A stretch of DNA of 64,000 bases from Chondrus crispus (GCF_000350225.1 NW_005178788.1:88602-152601), one strand, 5' to 3'. Numbered from the stretch's first letter, positions 1 to 10,579 are shown. The notes: generated from the sequence alone by a model not told the origin. Numbers and translations are program-made.

Positions 1-2
1 CG

Positions 3-1955
3 AAGAAGCTCAAGCGCGTGCGCAAGCCGCGCGACGCCGCGCCCGCGCCCGCGCCGGACCCGTCCGCCGCGATCGGCTCGCACTCGCTCGGCGCCCCGGT
101 CCTGCAGACCCTGCTCTCGACCCCGTGGTACCCGCTGCTCGTCTTCCTGCGCTTCTTCCTCATCTTCGTCACCCCGGGCATCCTCGAGGGCACCGAGTTT
201 GCCGACGGCGTCGACCAGCTCGCCGTCGCCCTCCTGCCCTCCATGAACGTGGGCGGGCTCGATCCGGCCGTGCTCGTGCCGCCGCCCGGCATGGGCGACG
301 TCAACCGCACACGCTCCATCGTCGGCGCCTTCGTCTCCAGCGGCATCCCGTTCATGGGCGTCAACGTCTTCTGCACCCGCGTCGTCGACGGCTGCGACCC
401 GATGAACATGGGCCTGATCTCCATGTACGCCCCGCGCGTCTGGATGTTCCTGCTCAGCCTGCTCGGCGACGCCCTGCTCGTCCGCGCCTTCGCCGTGTAC
501 GAGGGCGAGAACGCCCCGTGGGCCCTCCTCACCTACGCCTCGTCCTGGACCACCCTGCTCGGCATGGCCCGCAACACCAACTTTGCGCTCGAGTCGCTCT
601 GCGTCGCGGGACTGGTCGCCGCCTGCTTCGGGTGGAAGCCCAATGTCGCAAGGCCCGTCTTCTGGCTCAGCGCCACCTCGCTCGCGCTCGGTGTCTTTCT
701 GCGACCCGCCTTTGCCTGGTTTGCCTTCACCCCGATTATTTACCTCATGTCGCTGTGGGGCAAGCCTGGCATCCAGCCGCTGAGGTACGTGCGCGCCGCG
801 CTGGAGGGCGCCGCCATCTTCGCCTTTTGGGCCTCGATCTGGGTCTCGGTCGACTCGGTCTTCTTTGGTACTTTCAAGCTGCGCTTTGGCGGCACCGTCA
901 TGACCAGCTTTGACATGTTTCTCGACTATTGCACAAAGGGTTTGCCGTTCTCGTACAAGGGGAGCCTAGTGTACACTCCGATCAACGCGTTTCACGAGGT
1001 GGCCAACCGCAAGTTTATCTCCTCGCTTGCAATGAACACGTCCCCCGGTCAGATGTTCCTGTCGCTACCAGCCATCCTGGGCCCGCTGTTCATCGTGCTG
1101 ATGCGCGAGTCGTACGAGGGGCTCAAAGTCGCCATGAAGGAGCTCATGTCCGAGATGAAGCAGGTCGCAAACGCAAAGAAGACCAAGAAGCGAAAGCCGA
1201 AGAAGGCGGGCATGACCAAGGAGCTGGAGGAGGAGATCTACACCTACTTCGACACTATCCAGACCACTTTTCTCATGGGGCTCCTCATCGAGGTCATCCA
1301 GAACAACGATCGTCTCGGCGTCATCTCGCTCATGTCCCTGATCCCGCCATGCGTCGTGTGCATCGCGGGCACGATCTTCGGCCCGGACTCATCCAGGAAC
1401 TTCCGCTACGCGCACCTGGTCTTCACCGTCGCCATGGTGTTCTTTTACGGCTTCATGCATCAGTCGGGCATTCCGCGCGTGCTGCTGCGAGGAGGCGCCG
1501 GCAGTCTGAGCTTGATTCCGCAAAACGCAGACCTGGTGATGTACAAGGGCATCATCGGACACAGGTCGTTCCTGGGGCCAAACTTTAAGAACATATCGGT
1601 GTACGACGGCGGCGACTCGCGGCTCAAGCTGATGACGACGCTGCGAGAGCTGAAGAACCAGGACGGGTACCAGGAGGACCGACTGCTGGTATGCGCGCCG
1701 GCGACGACGCAGATGAAGACGGAGGAGTTCGAGGTGGTTGGTATGCTCGCCGGCGGCCACATGAGCATCGCCGAGCTGCCGAACAACATCGACGACGCGG
1801 TCAAGAAGAGTGCGCTCATGGCATACAAGTTTGTCGGCGACGAAGACGAAGCGATCATCAGGGACGATGAGGAGGCCGCAGAGGAGGAGGAGAGGGAACG
1901 GGAGGAGAAACGGAAACAGAAGCAACGAAAGAAGGAGGGCAAGGAGGAGTTGTAG
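3..1955 (+). CDS. GPI mannosyltransferase 4-like protein (PIG-Z/SMP3, GT22), 5' end outside window
   Basis: The frame is open to the left edge, so the N-terminus is missing; at least 650 codons are visible. The protein has many hydrophobic segments, as expected of an ER multi-pass dolichol-phosphate-mannose-dependent transferase. The order of motifs resembles PIG-Z/SMP3, which adds a fourth, alpha-1,2-linked mannose to GPI anchors: an acidic luminal loop (ILEGTEFADG), then RSIVGAFVSSGIPF, ARNTNFALESL, and FMHQSGIPRVLLR near the C-terminus, matching the HQxG(I/L) region of PIG-Z. The canonical GT22 loop HPDE-F-F-Q aligns to EGTEFA, so the usual His and Asp are not seen. A Lys-rich cytosolic loop lies near residue 385, and the tail after about residue 615 is a highly charged Glu/Lys/Arg run. 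Other GT22 members (PIG-B, ALG9, ALG12) are less likely. No intron is apparent. Confidence 0.72.
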   Translation, partial: KKLKRVRKPRDAAPAPAPDPSAAIGSHSLGAPVLQTLLSTPWYPLLVFLRFFLIFVTPGILEGTEFADGVDQLAVALLPSMNVGGLDPAVLVPPPGMGDVNRTRSIVGAFVSSGIPFMGVNVFCTRVVDGCDPMNMGLISMYAPRVWMFLLSLLGDALLVRAFAVYEGENAPWALLTYASSWTTLLGMARNTNFALESLCVAGLVAACFGWKPNVARPVFWLSATSLALGVFLRPAFAWFAFTPIIYLMSLWGKPGIQPLRYVRAALEGAAIFAFWASIWVSVDSVFFGTFKLRFGGTVMTSFDMFLDYCTKGLPFSYKGSLVYTPINAFHEVANRKFISSLAMNTSPGQMFLSLPAILGPLFIVLMRESYEGLKVAMKELMSEMKQVANAKKTKKRKPKKAGMTKELEEEIYTYFDTIQTTFLMGLLIEVIQNNDRLGVISLMSLIPPCVVCIAGTIFGPDSSRNFRYAHLVFTVAMVFFYGFMHQSGIPRVLLRGGAGSLSLIPQNADLVMYKGIIGHRSFLGPNFKNISVYDGGDSRLKLMTTLRELKNQDGYQEDRLLVCAPATTQMKTEEFEVVGMLAGGHMSIAELPNNIDDAVKKSALMAYKFVGDEDEAIIRDDEEAAEEEEREREEKRKQKQRKKEGKEEL

Positions 1956-2330
1956 AGTTGGGAGGGTGTTGGGGGGGTTGGCTTTAATTGTTTAAATAGC
2001 AACTCGCATTGATGCAGATACTGTAGTAAAGCACTAGTCGCACTGTCATTACTGTAAGACCGAGACATGCCCAGTTATCATAACGATAAGATGATGGTGG
2101 CGACCAATGGGGTTGGCCGGAACGCGCGGATTCGTTGCCGCGGAGATACAACCAATCCCCGCTCTGCCCTGCTGACAGACTTGCCGCAGCAGCTGGGGGG
2201 GGAACCAGGCCATCGTCATCCTCACCGGCCCTTGTTCCATCCCCTTCCTCAACCCCAGAACCCTTCTCCACTCCCACCTCCCTTCCCTTCCGCACCCGAT
2301 TACTCCCTCTTCCCCCTCCTCCTCTTCGCA
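1956..2330 (+). promoter_or_regulatory. Intergenic spacer and probable 5' leader of the transporter gene
   Basis: This 375-bp spacer separates two co-directional host genes. It has an AT-rich TTTAAATA at 1991-1998 that could be a core promoter element, then a pyrimidine-rich stretch running into the ATG at 2331. The transporter frame stays open upstream to an ATG at 2067, but that extension is low-complexity and has no family resemblance, so I treat it as leader. Confidence 0.3.
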
Positions 2331-3425
2331 ATGCCGGCCCCCCCTTCCCCCCCTCGCTCCCCCCCTCGCTCCCTCCCTCCCTCCCCCCCCGCCTCCCCCG
2401 CCTCCGTCATGCGCGTCATTACCCGCCCCCTCCCCTCCAAGCGCGCGCGCGACTACCCTCTACGCACGAAGCTGCTCGCGTGGGGCTGCCTCACCGCCGT
2501 GCAGATCTTCGCCTCCTCCGTCCTCAAGCTCTCCAACTCCTCCGGCCGCTACGCCTACTCGCCGCAGTCCTCGCTGGTCCTCTCCGAGACCATCAAGATC
2601 CTCCTTTCCCTCCTCTACCTCGCCCGCTCGCACCCTTCCCTGCCCTCTGCGCACGCCGCCTTCCGCGACGACGTCTCGCCGCGCCTCGTCGCCCACATGG
2701 CCGGCCTGGCCCTGCTCTACTGCGCAAACAACGCCCTCATGTTCCTCCTCTTCGCGCGCGCCGACCCGGGCTCCATCACCCTCATCAAGTCCGGCGCCAC
2801 CATCGCCTCGGCCCTGCTCATGTACGCGTGGCGCCGCTTCACCCTCTCGCCCACGCGCTGGCTCGTCCTCCTCGTCCAGATGTGCGGCCTCGTCGTCGCG
2901 CAGCTCGACGCGTGCGCGGGGAAGCCGCACCTCGCCGCGCCCACGTACGCAGTGCTCGTCATCAGCCTGCTCAACTCCAGCGTCGCGAATGTGTGGAACG
3001 AGCACGTCGTCAAGCAGTTTGACGGCGCGAGCTTGGCCACCAAGAACGTTCTGCTCTACTCGTTTGGCGCCGCGTTCAATATGGTCGGCTTCCTGCGCAA
3101 TCGCACCGCGGACGCGCACAGCCCGGCGTTCTTCGAGGGGTACGGGACGGCAGCCGTGCTGGTGGTTGTGAGCAACGCGTGGATGGGCATCGCGATTAAT
3201 ATTGTGTACAAGTACGCCGACGCCGTCGTGAAGAACCTGGCGACGACCACGACGACTGCCGTGCTGCTGGTGATGAGCGCGATGTGGTTCGGGGGGAGGG
3301 GCGGCGGGATGGTGTTTGTGGGCGCGTTCGTGGTCATGGCGGGGACGTATTTGTACTTTGCGATTGGACGTATGGAGAAGGAAATGCAGGACGGCAAGGA
3401 GCTTCGTCGTGTGGCGCCTTCTTGA
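2331..3425 (+). CDS. Nucleotide-sugar transporter, SLC35A (UDP-galactose/CMP-sialate transporter-like)
   Basis: A 364-aa multi-pass membrane protein of the drug/metabolite transporter fold, expected in the Golgi or ER, where it exchanges a nucleotide sugar for a nucleoside monophosphate. The body starts near residue 45 with KLLAWGCLTAVQIFASSVLK. It contains the family landmarks KSGATIASALLMYAWRR, an SVANVWNEHVVK segment (SLC35A: S-x-GVYxE-x-LK), and GIAINIVYKYADAVVKNLATT, which matches the KYADNI-K region. Ten helices are plausible. The first 26 residues are a Pro/Ser tract encoded by a C-rich run, and Met27 at 2409 is an equally reasonable start. The substrate cannot be told. In a red alga, galactan synthesis would make UDP-galactose attractive, but that is inference. 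Confidence 0.82.
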   Translation: MPAPPSPPRSPPRSLPPSPPASPASVMRVITRPLPSKRARDYPLRTKLLAWGCLTAVQIFASSVLKLSNSSGRYAYSPQSSLVLSETIKILLSLLYLARSHPSLPSAHAAFRDDVSPRLVAHMAGLALLYCANNALMFLLFARADPGSITLIKSGATIASALLMYAWRRFTLSPTRWLVLLVQMCGLVVAQLDACAGKPHLAAPTYAVLVISLLNSSVANVWNEHVVKQFDGASLATKNVLLYSFGAAFNMVGFLRNRTADAHSPAFFEGYGTAAVLVVVSNAWMGIAINIVYKYADAVVKNLATTTTTAVLLVMSAMWFGGRGGGMVFVGAFVVMAGTYLYFAIGRMEKEMQDGKELRRVAPS

Positions 3426-3743
3426 CCGCAGCGCCGCGTGTGTGTTTTGCTGGTACCAGTGAGACATGTACTTTGTATATAAATAGAGAGCGTCAAGCAA
3501 GAGACACAAGGGAAGGGAGCGGAAGAGAGAGGACGTATGCGAATTAGGAGACTTTTTTTTTTAATTCCAACCCTGGTCATCAGCCACGTCCGCCCTGACG
3601 TGGCCATTCACTCGACGCCAACATGCACACGTTCCCTTACCTAGAAGGTACGTATATGTACACGGGTAGTGTCTCCACGGATTCCCACTTTTGCGTTATC
3701 CGATGCCCCAGGCCTTTCCCCGTGCGACTCCCTCCCCGCCAGC

Positions 3744-4712
3744 ATGCCGTTCCCGCGCGCCGCCGTGCGGTGTGCCGTGTTAGCCGGGCTGCTTCTCGCG
3801 CCGGGCATGCTAGTGTGCGGGATGCCGTCGTTGCGGTCTGCGGCCCCGTCGGACGGCGGGGAGCTGTCTCTGCGTGAGTTGCACTCGATCAAGCGTGCGC
3901 TGCAGGCGTCTGCGGGCACGGGCGCGGGCGAGTGGGGTCTAGAGTCTGCGCGCGCCGCCGCGGTTGCGGCGGAGGCTGCGCGGCCCGCGTCCGCGCGGTT
4001 CCACGGGCAGGACCACTTCGAGGCGCGGCGCGACGCGGCGGGCGTGGAGCGGTGGACGCACGTGGGGCGGCCGGACGAGCTCGCGTACGCGCTGTTCTTC
4101 CGGGCGCCGCTGAAGACGAACGGGACGTTCATCGAGACGGGGGCCGGGGACGGGGTGCGCGGCAGCAACACGCTGTTCTTCGAGGAGCAGCTCGGGTGGG
4201 GCGGGCTGCTCGTGGAGGGGAGCGTGGAGAACTTTGTGCGGCTGGTACGTGGCGGGCGGCGGAAAAGGGCGGTCAAGCTGTTCGCGGCCGTCTGCGAGCG
4301 CGGCGGCGGGAGCGCGGCGTTTGTCGGGGACGGGCTCGCGGCGGGGGCAGTGCGGGACATGACGAGGCGGCACGTGCAGACGTGGGGGAGGCACTTTCGG
4401 AGCATGGAGACGTACGACGTGCCGTGCGAGCGCATGGGGACGCTGGCGCGGAGGGCGCGGCTCGGGAAGGTGGTGGACTTGTGGAGCGTGGACGTGGAGG
4501 GCGGCGAGTGGCGCGCGCTCACGTCGTTCGACTGGGGCGAGTGGACGGTGCGCGTGGTGGTGATCGAGATGGGCAGCAGCTGCTTCGCGGGCGGGGGAAA
4601 CCGGTGCGAGAAGTTGCTCAGGGAGAAGGGGTTCTGTCGCGTGGCGAAGAGGGCCGTGAATGAGTTCTGGACGTCGGACGAGGTGTTCAAAAAGGCGTAC
4701 TGCCGGGCGTGA
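3744..4712 (+). CDS. FkbM-family SAM methyltransferase-like protein with N-terminal signal/anchor
   Basis: A 322-aa protein starting at the ATG at 3744. The frame extends to a GTG at 3669, but only the ATG is directly followed by a hydrophobic signal or anchor (residues 8-26). The Methyltransf_21 (FkbM) domain covers about residues 105-315: motif I FIETGAGDG at 129-137, the SNTLFFEE-LGW-GLLVEG segment after it, and DLWSVDVEGGEW at 245-257. In FkbM proteins such a region is followed by an acidic VVIEM-like strand, also seen here. The family O-methylates sugars and other small hydroxylated substrates. A secretory-pathway location suggests methylation of wall polysaccharide, which is an inference. 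The gene is GC-rich and apparently intronless. Confidence 0.72.
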   Translation: MPFPRAAVRCAVLAGLLLAPGMLVCGMPSLRSAAPSDGGELSLRELHSIKRALQASAGTGAGEWGLESARAAAVAAEAARPASARFHGQDHFEARRDAAGVERWTHVGRPDELAYALFFRAPLKTNGTFIETGAGDGVRGSNTLFFEEQLGWGGLLVEGSVENFVRLVRGGRRKRAVKLFAAVCERGGGSAAFVGDGLAAGAVRDMTRRHVQTWGRHFRSMETYDVPCERMGTLARRARLGKVVDLWSVDVEGGEWRALTSFDWGEWTVRVVVIEMGSSCFAGGGNRCEKLLREKGFCRVAKRAVNEFWTSDEVFKKAYCRA

Positions 4713-5204
4713 TGGGCGTGATGGACGGTTTTGGGCAACCGTCTGTGTGTGACGGATGAGGTGGTGTAAGGCAGGCGTGTGGGCGTTTGGGTTTGGCTCT
4801 GTTCTCTCCGAGTGTCTTTTTTATTTTTCCTCTACCTTCTGGTACCTTTGGGTACAGTACCGGTACCGTAGTATTCTCTTCTCGGTGATGGGCAAATCAT
4901 CACACGTCCCACGCACTGCTGCTTGACGTTGCATCGCTTTGCATTAAATTTACGGCAACGATACGGGCATCCTCTACAGTATCAAATGGACTGGCGTGTA
5001 CGTGTGTACACGTGTAGGTGGCATCAAATGACCATGGTACATTTAAATTAAACTTTAGGTGTCGAATTCATGTGTGGGGCCCAACAGGGTTTGTGATCAC
5101 GCCGGTGTGACGGAGAAGACTCCAGAAGGATGTGACTCCAGAAGGCGTGACTCGAGAAGGAGTGACTCGCGAAAGATGTGACTCCGGGAGATGACTCGAG
5201 ATGG

Positions 5205-5249
5205 TGCGGGACTTACCCTTGCGGGACTTACCCTTGCGGGACTTACCCT
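5205..5249 (+). repeat. Three exact copies of a 15-bp unit
   Basis: The unit TGCGGGACTTACCCT occurs three times head-to-tail at 5205, 5220 and 5235, with a partial fourth (TGCCTTAC) following. Confidence 0.9.
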
Positions 5250-5262
5250 TGCCTTACGTCAT

Positions 5263-5299
5263 GTACGGAAGGGAGTGTACGGAAGGGAGTGTACGGAAG
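5263..5299 (+). repeat. 14-bp tandem repeat, 2.6 copies
   Basis: The unit GTACGGAAGGGAGT occurs at 5263 and 5277 and begins again at 5291. Upstream, about 5112-5200, a looser repeat of GTGACTC(C/G)(A/C)GAAGG is also visible. Confidence 0.85.
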
Positions 5300-6233
5300 A
5301 AGGCGGTACTGTACACCCCGGCCTCCCGGGCCTCGCCCGGCCTCACGTCACAGGAGCGCTCCCCCGGCGTAATTTACACGGTACTGTACGGTGCGTACCG
5401 CCTCCCACGTGGGTCCCTTGGAACGCCGGTGGAACGCCCCCGTATACAGCTCCGCCGCTGAAAGCAACGCTGAAAGCAACCCATTTGCTTTTCAGTCGCT
5501 CCACTGTAATCTCCGCTTTGTTTACAGCGAGCAACTCCCCTCTGTCGCACCGACCTGTATACTGCTGTTCCGGACGTCCGCCATCTACCACTCATATTAC
5601 GCCAAGTAATAGACGCCCCCAATCTCTATTCTCGCTTTCTGATTTTCTCAACAAATTATCTCTACCGCGAGTCTATTCTAAGAGCATCTTAGTGTGGGAA
5701 ATTATGGTATGACGGTGACGCATACAGGACGAATAAAATGCACCTCAACGCAATTAATGTAATGCACAACAACGGGAGCATTTTAATAATCTCAGATGTC
5801 AACATGCAGTGCATCCTCTCCTAAAAATGCTTCGATAGTGCAAAACATTACGTGAGGAGAGGACAAAGCACCTGGCTGAAGTAGTATAAATAAGGGAAGA
5901 GTCGAGGCAGACTAGCTGCCAAGACAAGCGAAAAACAAAAACGAAGCCACGACAATAAAAAGCGCGATTCCCCTCATTCGCCCGGTCCTGCCGGTTAACC
6001 TTTATTGTTCCCCCCTTTTCTTTTCTTTTTTGCGACACTTAGTGTCTACTGTAGCCTACACTCTGGTCGCTACTTCTTACCACAAACTCTACCGTCACTG
6101 TATTGTTACAGTACCCTTGGTACGGTACCCTTTGGTACTGTATGTTGCACCCGCTTTTGCCGCTACGTAGCTTGCCGCTACGTGGCTTGCCACTGCCTAC
6201 ACGTCAGTCAAACCCGTGCATCTCAGCTCTACC

Positions 6234-6370
6234 GTAATCTCGCTTTACTGTGTGCCGGCAGCATACCCATTCCATGATTCATCAACTCTACCGTGTAATC
6301 TCGCTTTACTGTGCCAGGAGCATACCCGTTGTAATCGCACTTTACTGCACCGGTACTGGGAGCATCTCAT
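6234..6370 (+). repeat. Degenerate tandem repeat of about 36-61 bp
   Basis: GTAATCTCGCTTTACTG occurs at 6234 and 6295 and again as GTAATCGCACTTTACTG at 6331. Each is followed by a GC-rich stretch and an AGCAT word. Confidence 0.7.
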
Positions 6371-6513
6371 TTCTGTTGCACCTACTATACACGTATTCAA
6401 CACTACGTACCGTAGCTGCGTACCCGACCCCGCTACTTCCCGCCGCCGTTACATACCCCAGCCCCCGCCACCCTTTTCCCTTCCTCGCTTGCAACATCTC
6501 TCCAACCCGCCCC

Positions 6514-7344
6514 CTAGCAGTACGGCGCGTCCAGTCTGAACCCGTACACCCCTGCGGGCGCCGTACCAGCCAACGTGCACACGGGCCGCGCCCCGCGCGC
6601 CCCGAGCTCCATGAAGTTGGACGCCGTCAGCAGCTGCACCACCGGCACCAGGGGCGTCCACGCGGAGAAGTCAAAGTCGGCCGCGTTCGTCTCGAACCCT
6701 GCCGCGGGCATGAACGTCCCGACGCCCCCGATCGGCGTCACGCCCTCCACGGTCGCCGCCGTCCCGTACACCACGTCCCCCTCCGTCACGAGCACGGCCG
6801 CGGCCACGACGTTGCGCCTTGTCCCGTTGCGCTCCAAGTTGACCGCGCGCACGATCACATTGTCGCACGCGCCCTCGTACGTGATGCGCGCGAGCTTGTT
6901 AAACCCGGGCGTCGCCGCGATCTGCGCCCCGCACGTGAACACTTGCAGCCGGTCGTCCCCGACCGCCTCCACCGTCAGCCGCACCGTGCGCCGGCAGAAC
7001 CCGCCGCACGAGCACGTGTGCCCGCGCGAGCACTTCATCGCCCCGCCCGGCACGCACGCCGCGTTGGGCATGATGTTGATCGCGGAGGGGGATGGCGCAG
7101 GCCGGCAGCGGCAACGGAACCCGCGCCGCTTGCCGACGCTGCAGCGCACAGGGCGGCAGAACCCGTTCCGCCGCCGCCGGCAGATCTTCACCGCCCGCCC
7201 GCGACCTACGCACCGGCTCAGGAACAGGTTGCGCGGCGCCCCGTCTTGGCGCACCCCCGCGAGGAACGGCGCAGCCGCGGAGGTGCTACGCGCGAGGCAT
7301 AGCACGAGCCCGACGAAGAGGAGAGTTAGGAAGGAGGTGTTCAT
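6514..7344 (-). CDS. Secreted Cys- and Arg-rich protein of unknown function
   Basis: 276 aa from the ATG at 7344. Residues 1-24 form a clear signal peptide (hydrophobic core LTLLFVGLVLCLA, then a small-residue cleavage region). The next 100 residues are Arg/Cys-rich, with clusters such as KICRRRRNGFC, FRCRCRP and CSCGGFC that imply disulfide pairing. The C-terminal half is hydrophobic/beta-like with regularly spaced Gly and Thr. I do not recognise a family. Two longer antisense frames overlap it, but they start without a signal peptide and look like GC-skew shadows. The minus frame is preferred because of the signal peptide and an upstream TATA-like box. Confidence 0.6.
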   Translation of the reverse strand: MNTSFLTLLFVGLVLCLARSTSAAAPFLAGVRQDGAPRNLFLSRCVGRGRAVKICRRRRNGFCRPVRCSVGKRRGFRCRCRPAPSPSAINIMPNAACVPGGAMKCSRGHTCSCGGFCRRTVRLTVEAVGDDRLQVFTCGAQIAATPGFNKLARITYEGACDNVIVRAVNLERNGTRRNVVAAAVLVTEGDVVYGTAATVEGVTPIGGVGTFMPAAGFETNAADFDFSAWTPLVPVVQLLTASNFMELGARGARPVCTLAGTAPAGVYGFRLDAPYC

Positions 7345-7449
7345 CGTGAGAGTGAAGTTGCGCAGAAGTCGTCGTCGCGTGGAGCGCCGGAAGAGCTGGG
7401 CAGTTGTGAGGATGGATGGCGCCGGGATTGAAAGGGGGCCTCCGCCGCG

Positions 7450-7457
7450 TTTAAATA
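7450..7457 (-). promoter_or_regulatory. TATA-like box for the secreted Cys-rich protein gene
   Basis: On the minus strand the sequence TATTTAAA lies 106 bp upstream of the ATG at 7344, in a GC-rich surround. Confidence 0.4.
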
Positions 7458-7492
7458 GTGTCGTCTGTTTGAAGCAGAGTCCTCAGAAATGA

Positions 7493-10366
7493 ACCACACA
7501 AGGGTCAGGAATAGGGTGTGATACAGTACAACAACGCTGCGGTCAGGAATGGCTGGGGAATGTTCACAAATCGCAGGTGTGCAGCTTGTTCTCGTAAGGG
7601 GAGGTACTCGAATAAGCGGATGCTGTAATCGCGAGCTTACCTTACTTCATACAAACGGCAGGGTGCTTCTGATGTATTTCCACTAACAGTGGCAGAAGAA
7701 GCGAATATACAGCGAATATAGAGTACCGTAGACCAATTTACGTGATAGAGGGGAATTGCTTCGTCGAGGAGGGCAATGTGCAAGGTCGCGTAATTTGATC
7801 TTCAATTGATGAACACAAGCCGCAAATCGATGCACAGATCTGGCTTGCACTGTATTCCCGCAGCTCTATGTTGCTACAGTATTGTGGTCGTAGAAAGAAG
7901 AGGTGTGTAAAGGAACATGGTAATCTCGGGGAATGTAGTCACTGCATGTCTAAACGCCCCACATCGTTGCCAGTACGCATTGTTGTACATTACTGCTTAT
8001 CATGGATTGGTTTTGAAGTCGAAGTGAGCGTGTGGGTAGAGCAGGGAATGAGAAGATACAGAATTGCCATCAAACCAATCATGGCCCATGCTGCTTGGCC
8101 TCGTACAGCCCTAGCACTCGCTTCTCCAACCAAAAGTTTATTTGAAAAGACGGAATGATGCTCGCCTCAGTTCCAGGCACCTACACGTACAATACTGCAG
8201 TACGGTACAATACTACCTAGAAACTGGGTGTATACCGCAAAATTGTTGTATACATTCATATTCCAGGTGCGTCTTACATACTACGCAAACTAAGGCCACC
8301 CTTATTGTACTCTAATACACACTCTACGCATCAGAAGAGCTGAAGATTATCAAGTTACAGTGCGACAAATGCCAATGAAATCTAGGATTTGCTTCATCTG
8401 ATCCCGCTTCACAAATTCCTGGCCCCGCCTGGTCTACAGTACAAATCCGGGCCCTGCGGTGCCACCCCCTTTTGGTATGTTTCAGGTTAGCAATTCATGA
8501 TCATGTAGATCAATTTGATGGCCCTGCAAGATCTGTCGTAAGCTGTTTGCCCTTTTCTCACAAATGGTGACCGGGATCAGTTAACCACGCGCTCCTCAGT
8601 TGTCGAGCTGCCCGTACCCTGTACCCTCGAGCAAACATACTGCCACGGTTTCCGTTTTGCACCGCTTGGCAAAGACGGACCCTGAGGCCCTCGAAAACCC
8701 TTGCACTCTCCCACACACTGGGTGAGCAAACTACATACAGGTATTCAAAATTGACCTGATCCGGAAAGCGATGTCGCATGGCCTTACCGTGCCAAAATTT
8801 TACTCCTACTCTCTGGACTGTATACAGGTGTATGTGTTTCTGTGTCCAACGGTACCTTTCCTATATTGCGCAATACAGTGGGATACACGCAGTAGTGCCA
8901 CCCGTTGCTACATGCCAGAAGGTGGCACTATTCAGTAGTGGCACTACTAGCGGAGAGTGAAACGGAGGAAATATGGACCCCTATAATGCTTGCGTAGATA
9001 CGCTTTAGTCATAGATAATCGCCCAGCACTGCTTGCCTCTCTCGTGATCTGCTTCCCTGGGCCCGTGCATTGAGAAATAATTTCTTCGCGCGTCGTAGCA
9101 TAGAACTTGCTTCCTGTACATTGCACTCATACGCCAATTTCTCCAGCCCCAAAAACATTTCCGTGAGCTTAACAGCAGTAGGTATGGGGCGATAGCGTCG
9201 CCTGTCGGAACCACTGTTAGTGCCATCATTGTTTTCTCTGCCCGACCGAGCCAACTTATTTGCAGACCATCCATCGGGTCGGTGACTATTCCTACAATTA
9301 CATCCGACTCCTTCTCCACTGGGGGCGGGGTGGGGGGGGGGGGAAGTGGATCGGATCTGAACGTCATGAACGCATGAGCTTCGGAACGATGCCTGAAACT
9401 AGCTAGAGTTGGACGCCGCTGAAGCGTGATGTGGTATAGCATGGATACATCTCACACGTGGACACGTGGGTATGTTACAATACCACGTGACAAGGGGGGA
9501 AGTATAGCACTATATAGAGAGAGGCACTGCTAAACTAGGCACTATTGGGTGACCCCCCCTCCCCCCCTGTACTAGTGTAGTACCGTTCTCGTTGGTTCAA
9601 TTCTGGACAGTTTCCAGAAATGAAAAATCAACGCTTTTACCAATCAGACAAATATTTTTTGGCCATTCCTGAGCTCGGCAAAGGAGTAAAAGGGGTCAAT
9701 TCTGGACAAGGAGCTGAGCACTCTTATCCATAGTGAGACAAACCGACCAGTCCTGCACTGTCTACGGATGCATGAGGGAGTTCGGAGAGGGGCAGTAGGC
9801 ATCAAAGAAGGGAGGGGGGGGCTACTTACTGTGCAGAGGACATGTAACGGGGGGTGCCCTTTCTATAGGACAGGTTTTAAAATAGGACATAATAATAAAA
9901 CCATCTTTATCAAGTCAGATTGGGATTTTTGCACCGCCAAAAAAAAGCTCTCGTTCTGGTGGGTCTAGAAGCCACAAAAGCCAGTCAATGCGCAGCGGCG
10001 GTGGAGATTCCTACTGTCCCTATCTGCTTCTAGCGAAACCACAGCCGAGGGAACGGGCTCGGCGAAATCGGCGGGGAAAGAAGACCCTGTTGAGCTTGTG
10101 CCTCTACAGTATTCTAATTTTGTGAAGAAAACCGCACAAACGCGAGTCCGCCACCACAACCGACGGCGCGCAAGCGGAACAAGACGATTGGACAGTCATG
10201 GTCCATCTCTTAAAAATTACAATTTTATTTGAGGTTTTCTGACTGCTACGTCACAGATGCAACCAAATTCTTAACTGCCTTCCTCCCCAACGCTTTTCGG
10301 CGTTCCAAGACACGCCCCATGTCCATGGACCGACCTCTACCCTTCAACACCGACACCGATACAGTG
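7493..10366. other. About 2.9 kb without a supportable gene
   Basis: Base composition drops to mixed AT/GC, and ORFs are short and unlike known families. The stretch holds poly-C and poly-G runs (9325-9345, 9548-9565). A short open stretch at about 9967-10230 (plus) is Ser/Arg-rich and ends just before the dispersed repeat at 10367; I could not assign it. Confidence 0.4.
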
Positions 10367-10560
10367 CAACCTCCGAATAAGAGTGCAGTTCGTATAAGAC
10401 AACAATATCCATACACAGAGGTTTATCACTAAGGGGGGCGCGATAATCATAGCTCTGTCTAAAAAGAATCGCTCATTCTCATTTGACAGAACTCCTCATA
10501 CACCCGACGTCTCAATCCACGTTGTGCCTTTTTCCACCCCCGTAGAACCTCCCCAGGGGA
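10367..10560. repeat. Dispersed repeat, copy 1 (partner at 22507)
   Basis: About 190 bp starting CCTCCGAATAAGAGTGC is repeated in the same orientation at 22507-22695 at roughly 80% identity by eye. In both places it lies just downstream, in minus-strand sense, of charged coiled-coil coding remnants. It may be the 3' terminal region of one mobile element or gene family. Confidence 0.7.
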
Positions 10561-10579
10561 GAAGGGAGATGGTCAAGGG

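Larger units (their letters stand above)
4713..6513. other. Gene-free spacer with short tandem repeats
   Basis: No convincing coding region between the FkbM-like gene and the minus-strand secreted-protein gene. The spacer holds several families of short direct repeats (listed separately) and many copies of small palindromic words such as GGTACC and TACAGTA, which recur across the window. Short ORFs here have no recognisable features. Confidence 0.5.

Noticed and set aside
2067-2330. Upstream extension of the transporter to ATG 2067
   Set aside because: Low-complexity, no family similarity; the ATG at 2331 or 2409 fits the family better.
3669-3743. GTG-started extension of the FkbM-like protein
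   Set aside because: No ATG, and the signal peptide begins at 3744.
6250-7492. Long plus-strand frames over the secreted-protein gene
   Set aside because: They lack ATG-plus-signal context and overlap the minus-strand gene with a clear signal peptide and TATA-like box.
7868-8158. 96-codon plus-strand ORF
   Set aside because: No domain, signal or promoter; typical of chance ORFs in this composition.
9005-9442. 145-codon minus-strand ORF
   Set aside because: Contains a poly-Pro from a G-run, overlaps another frame, and shows no recognisable feature.
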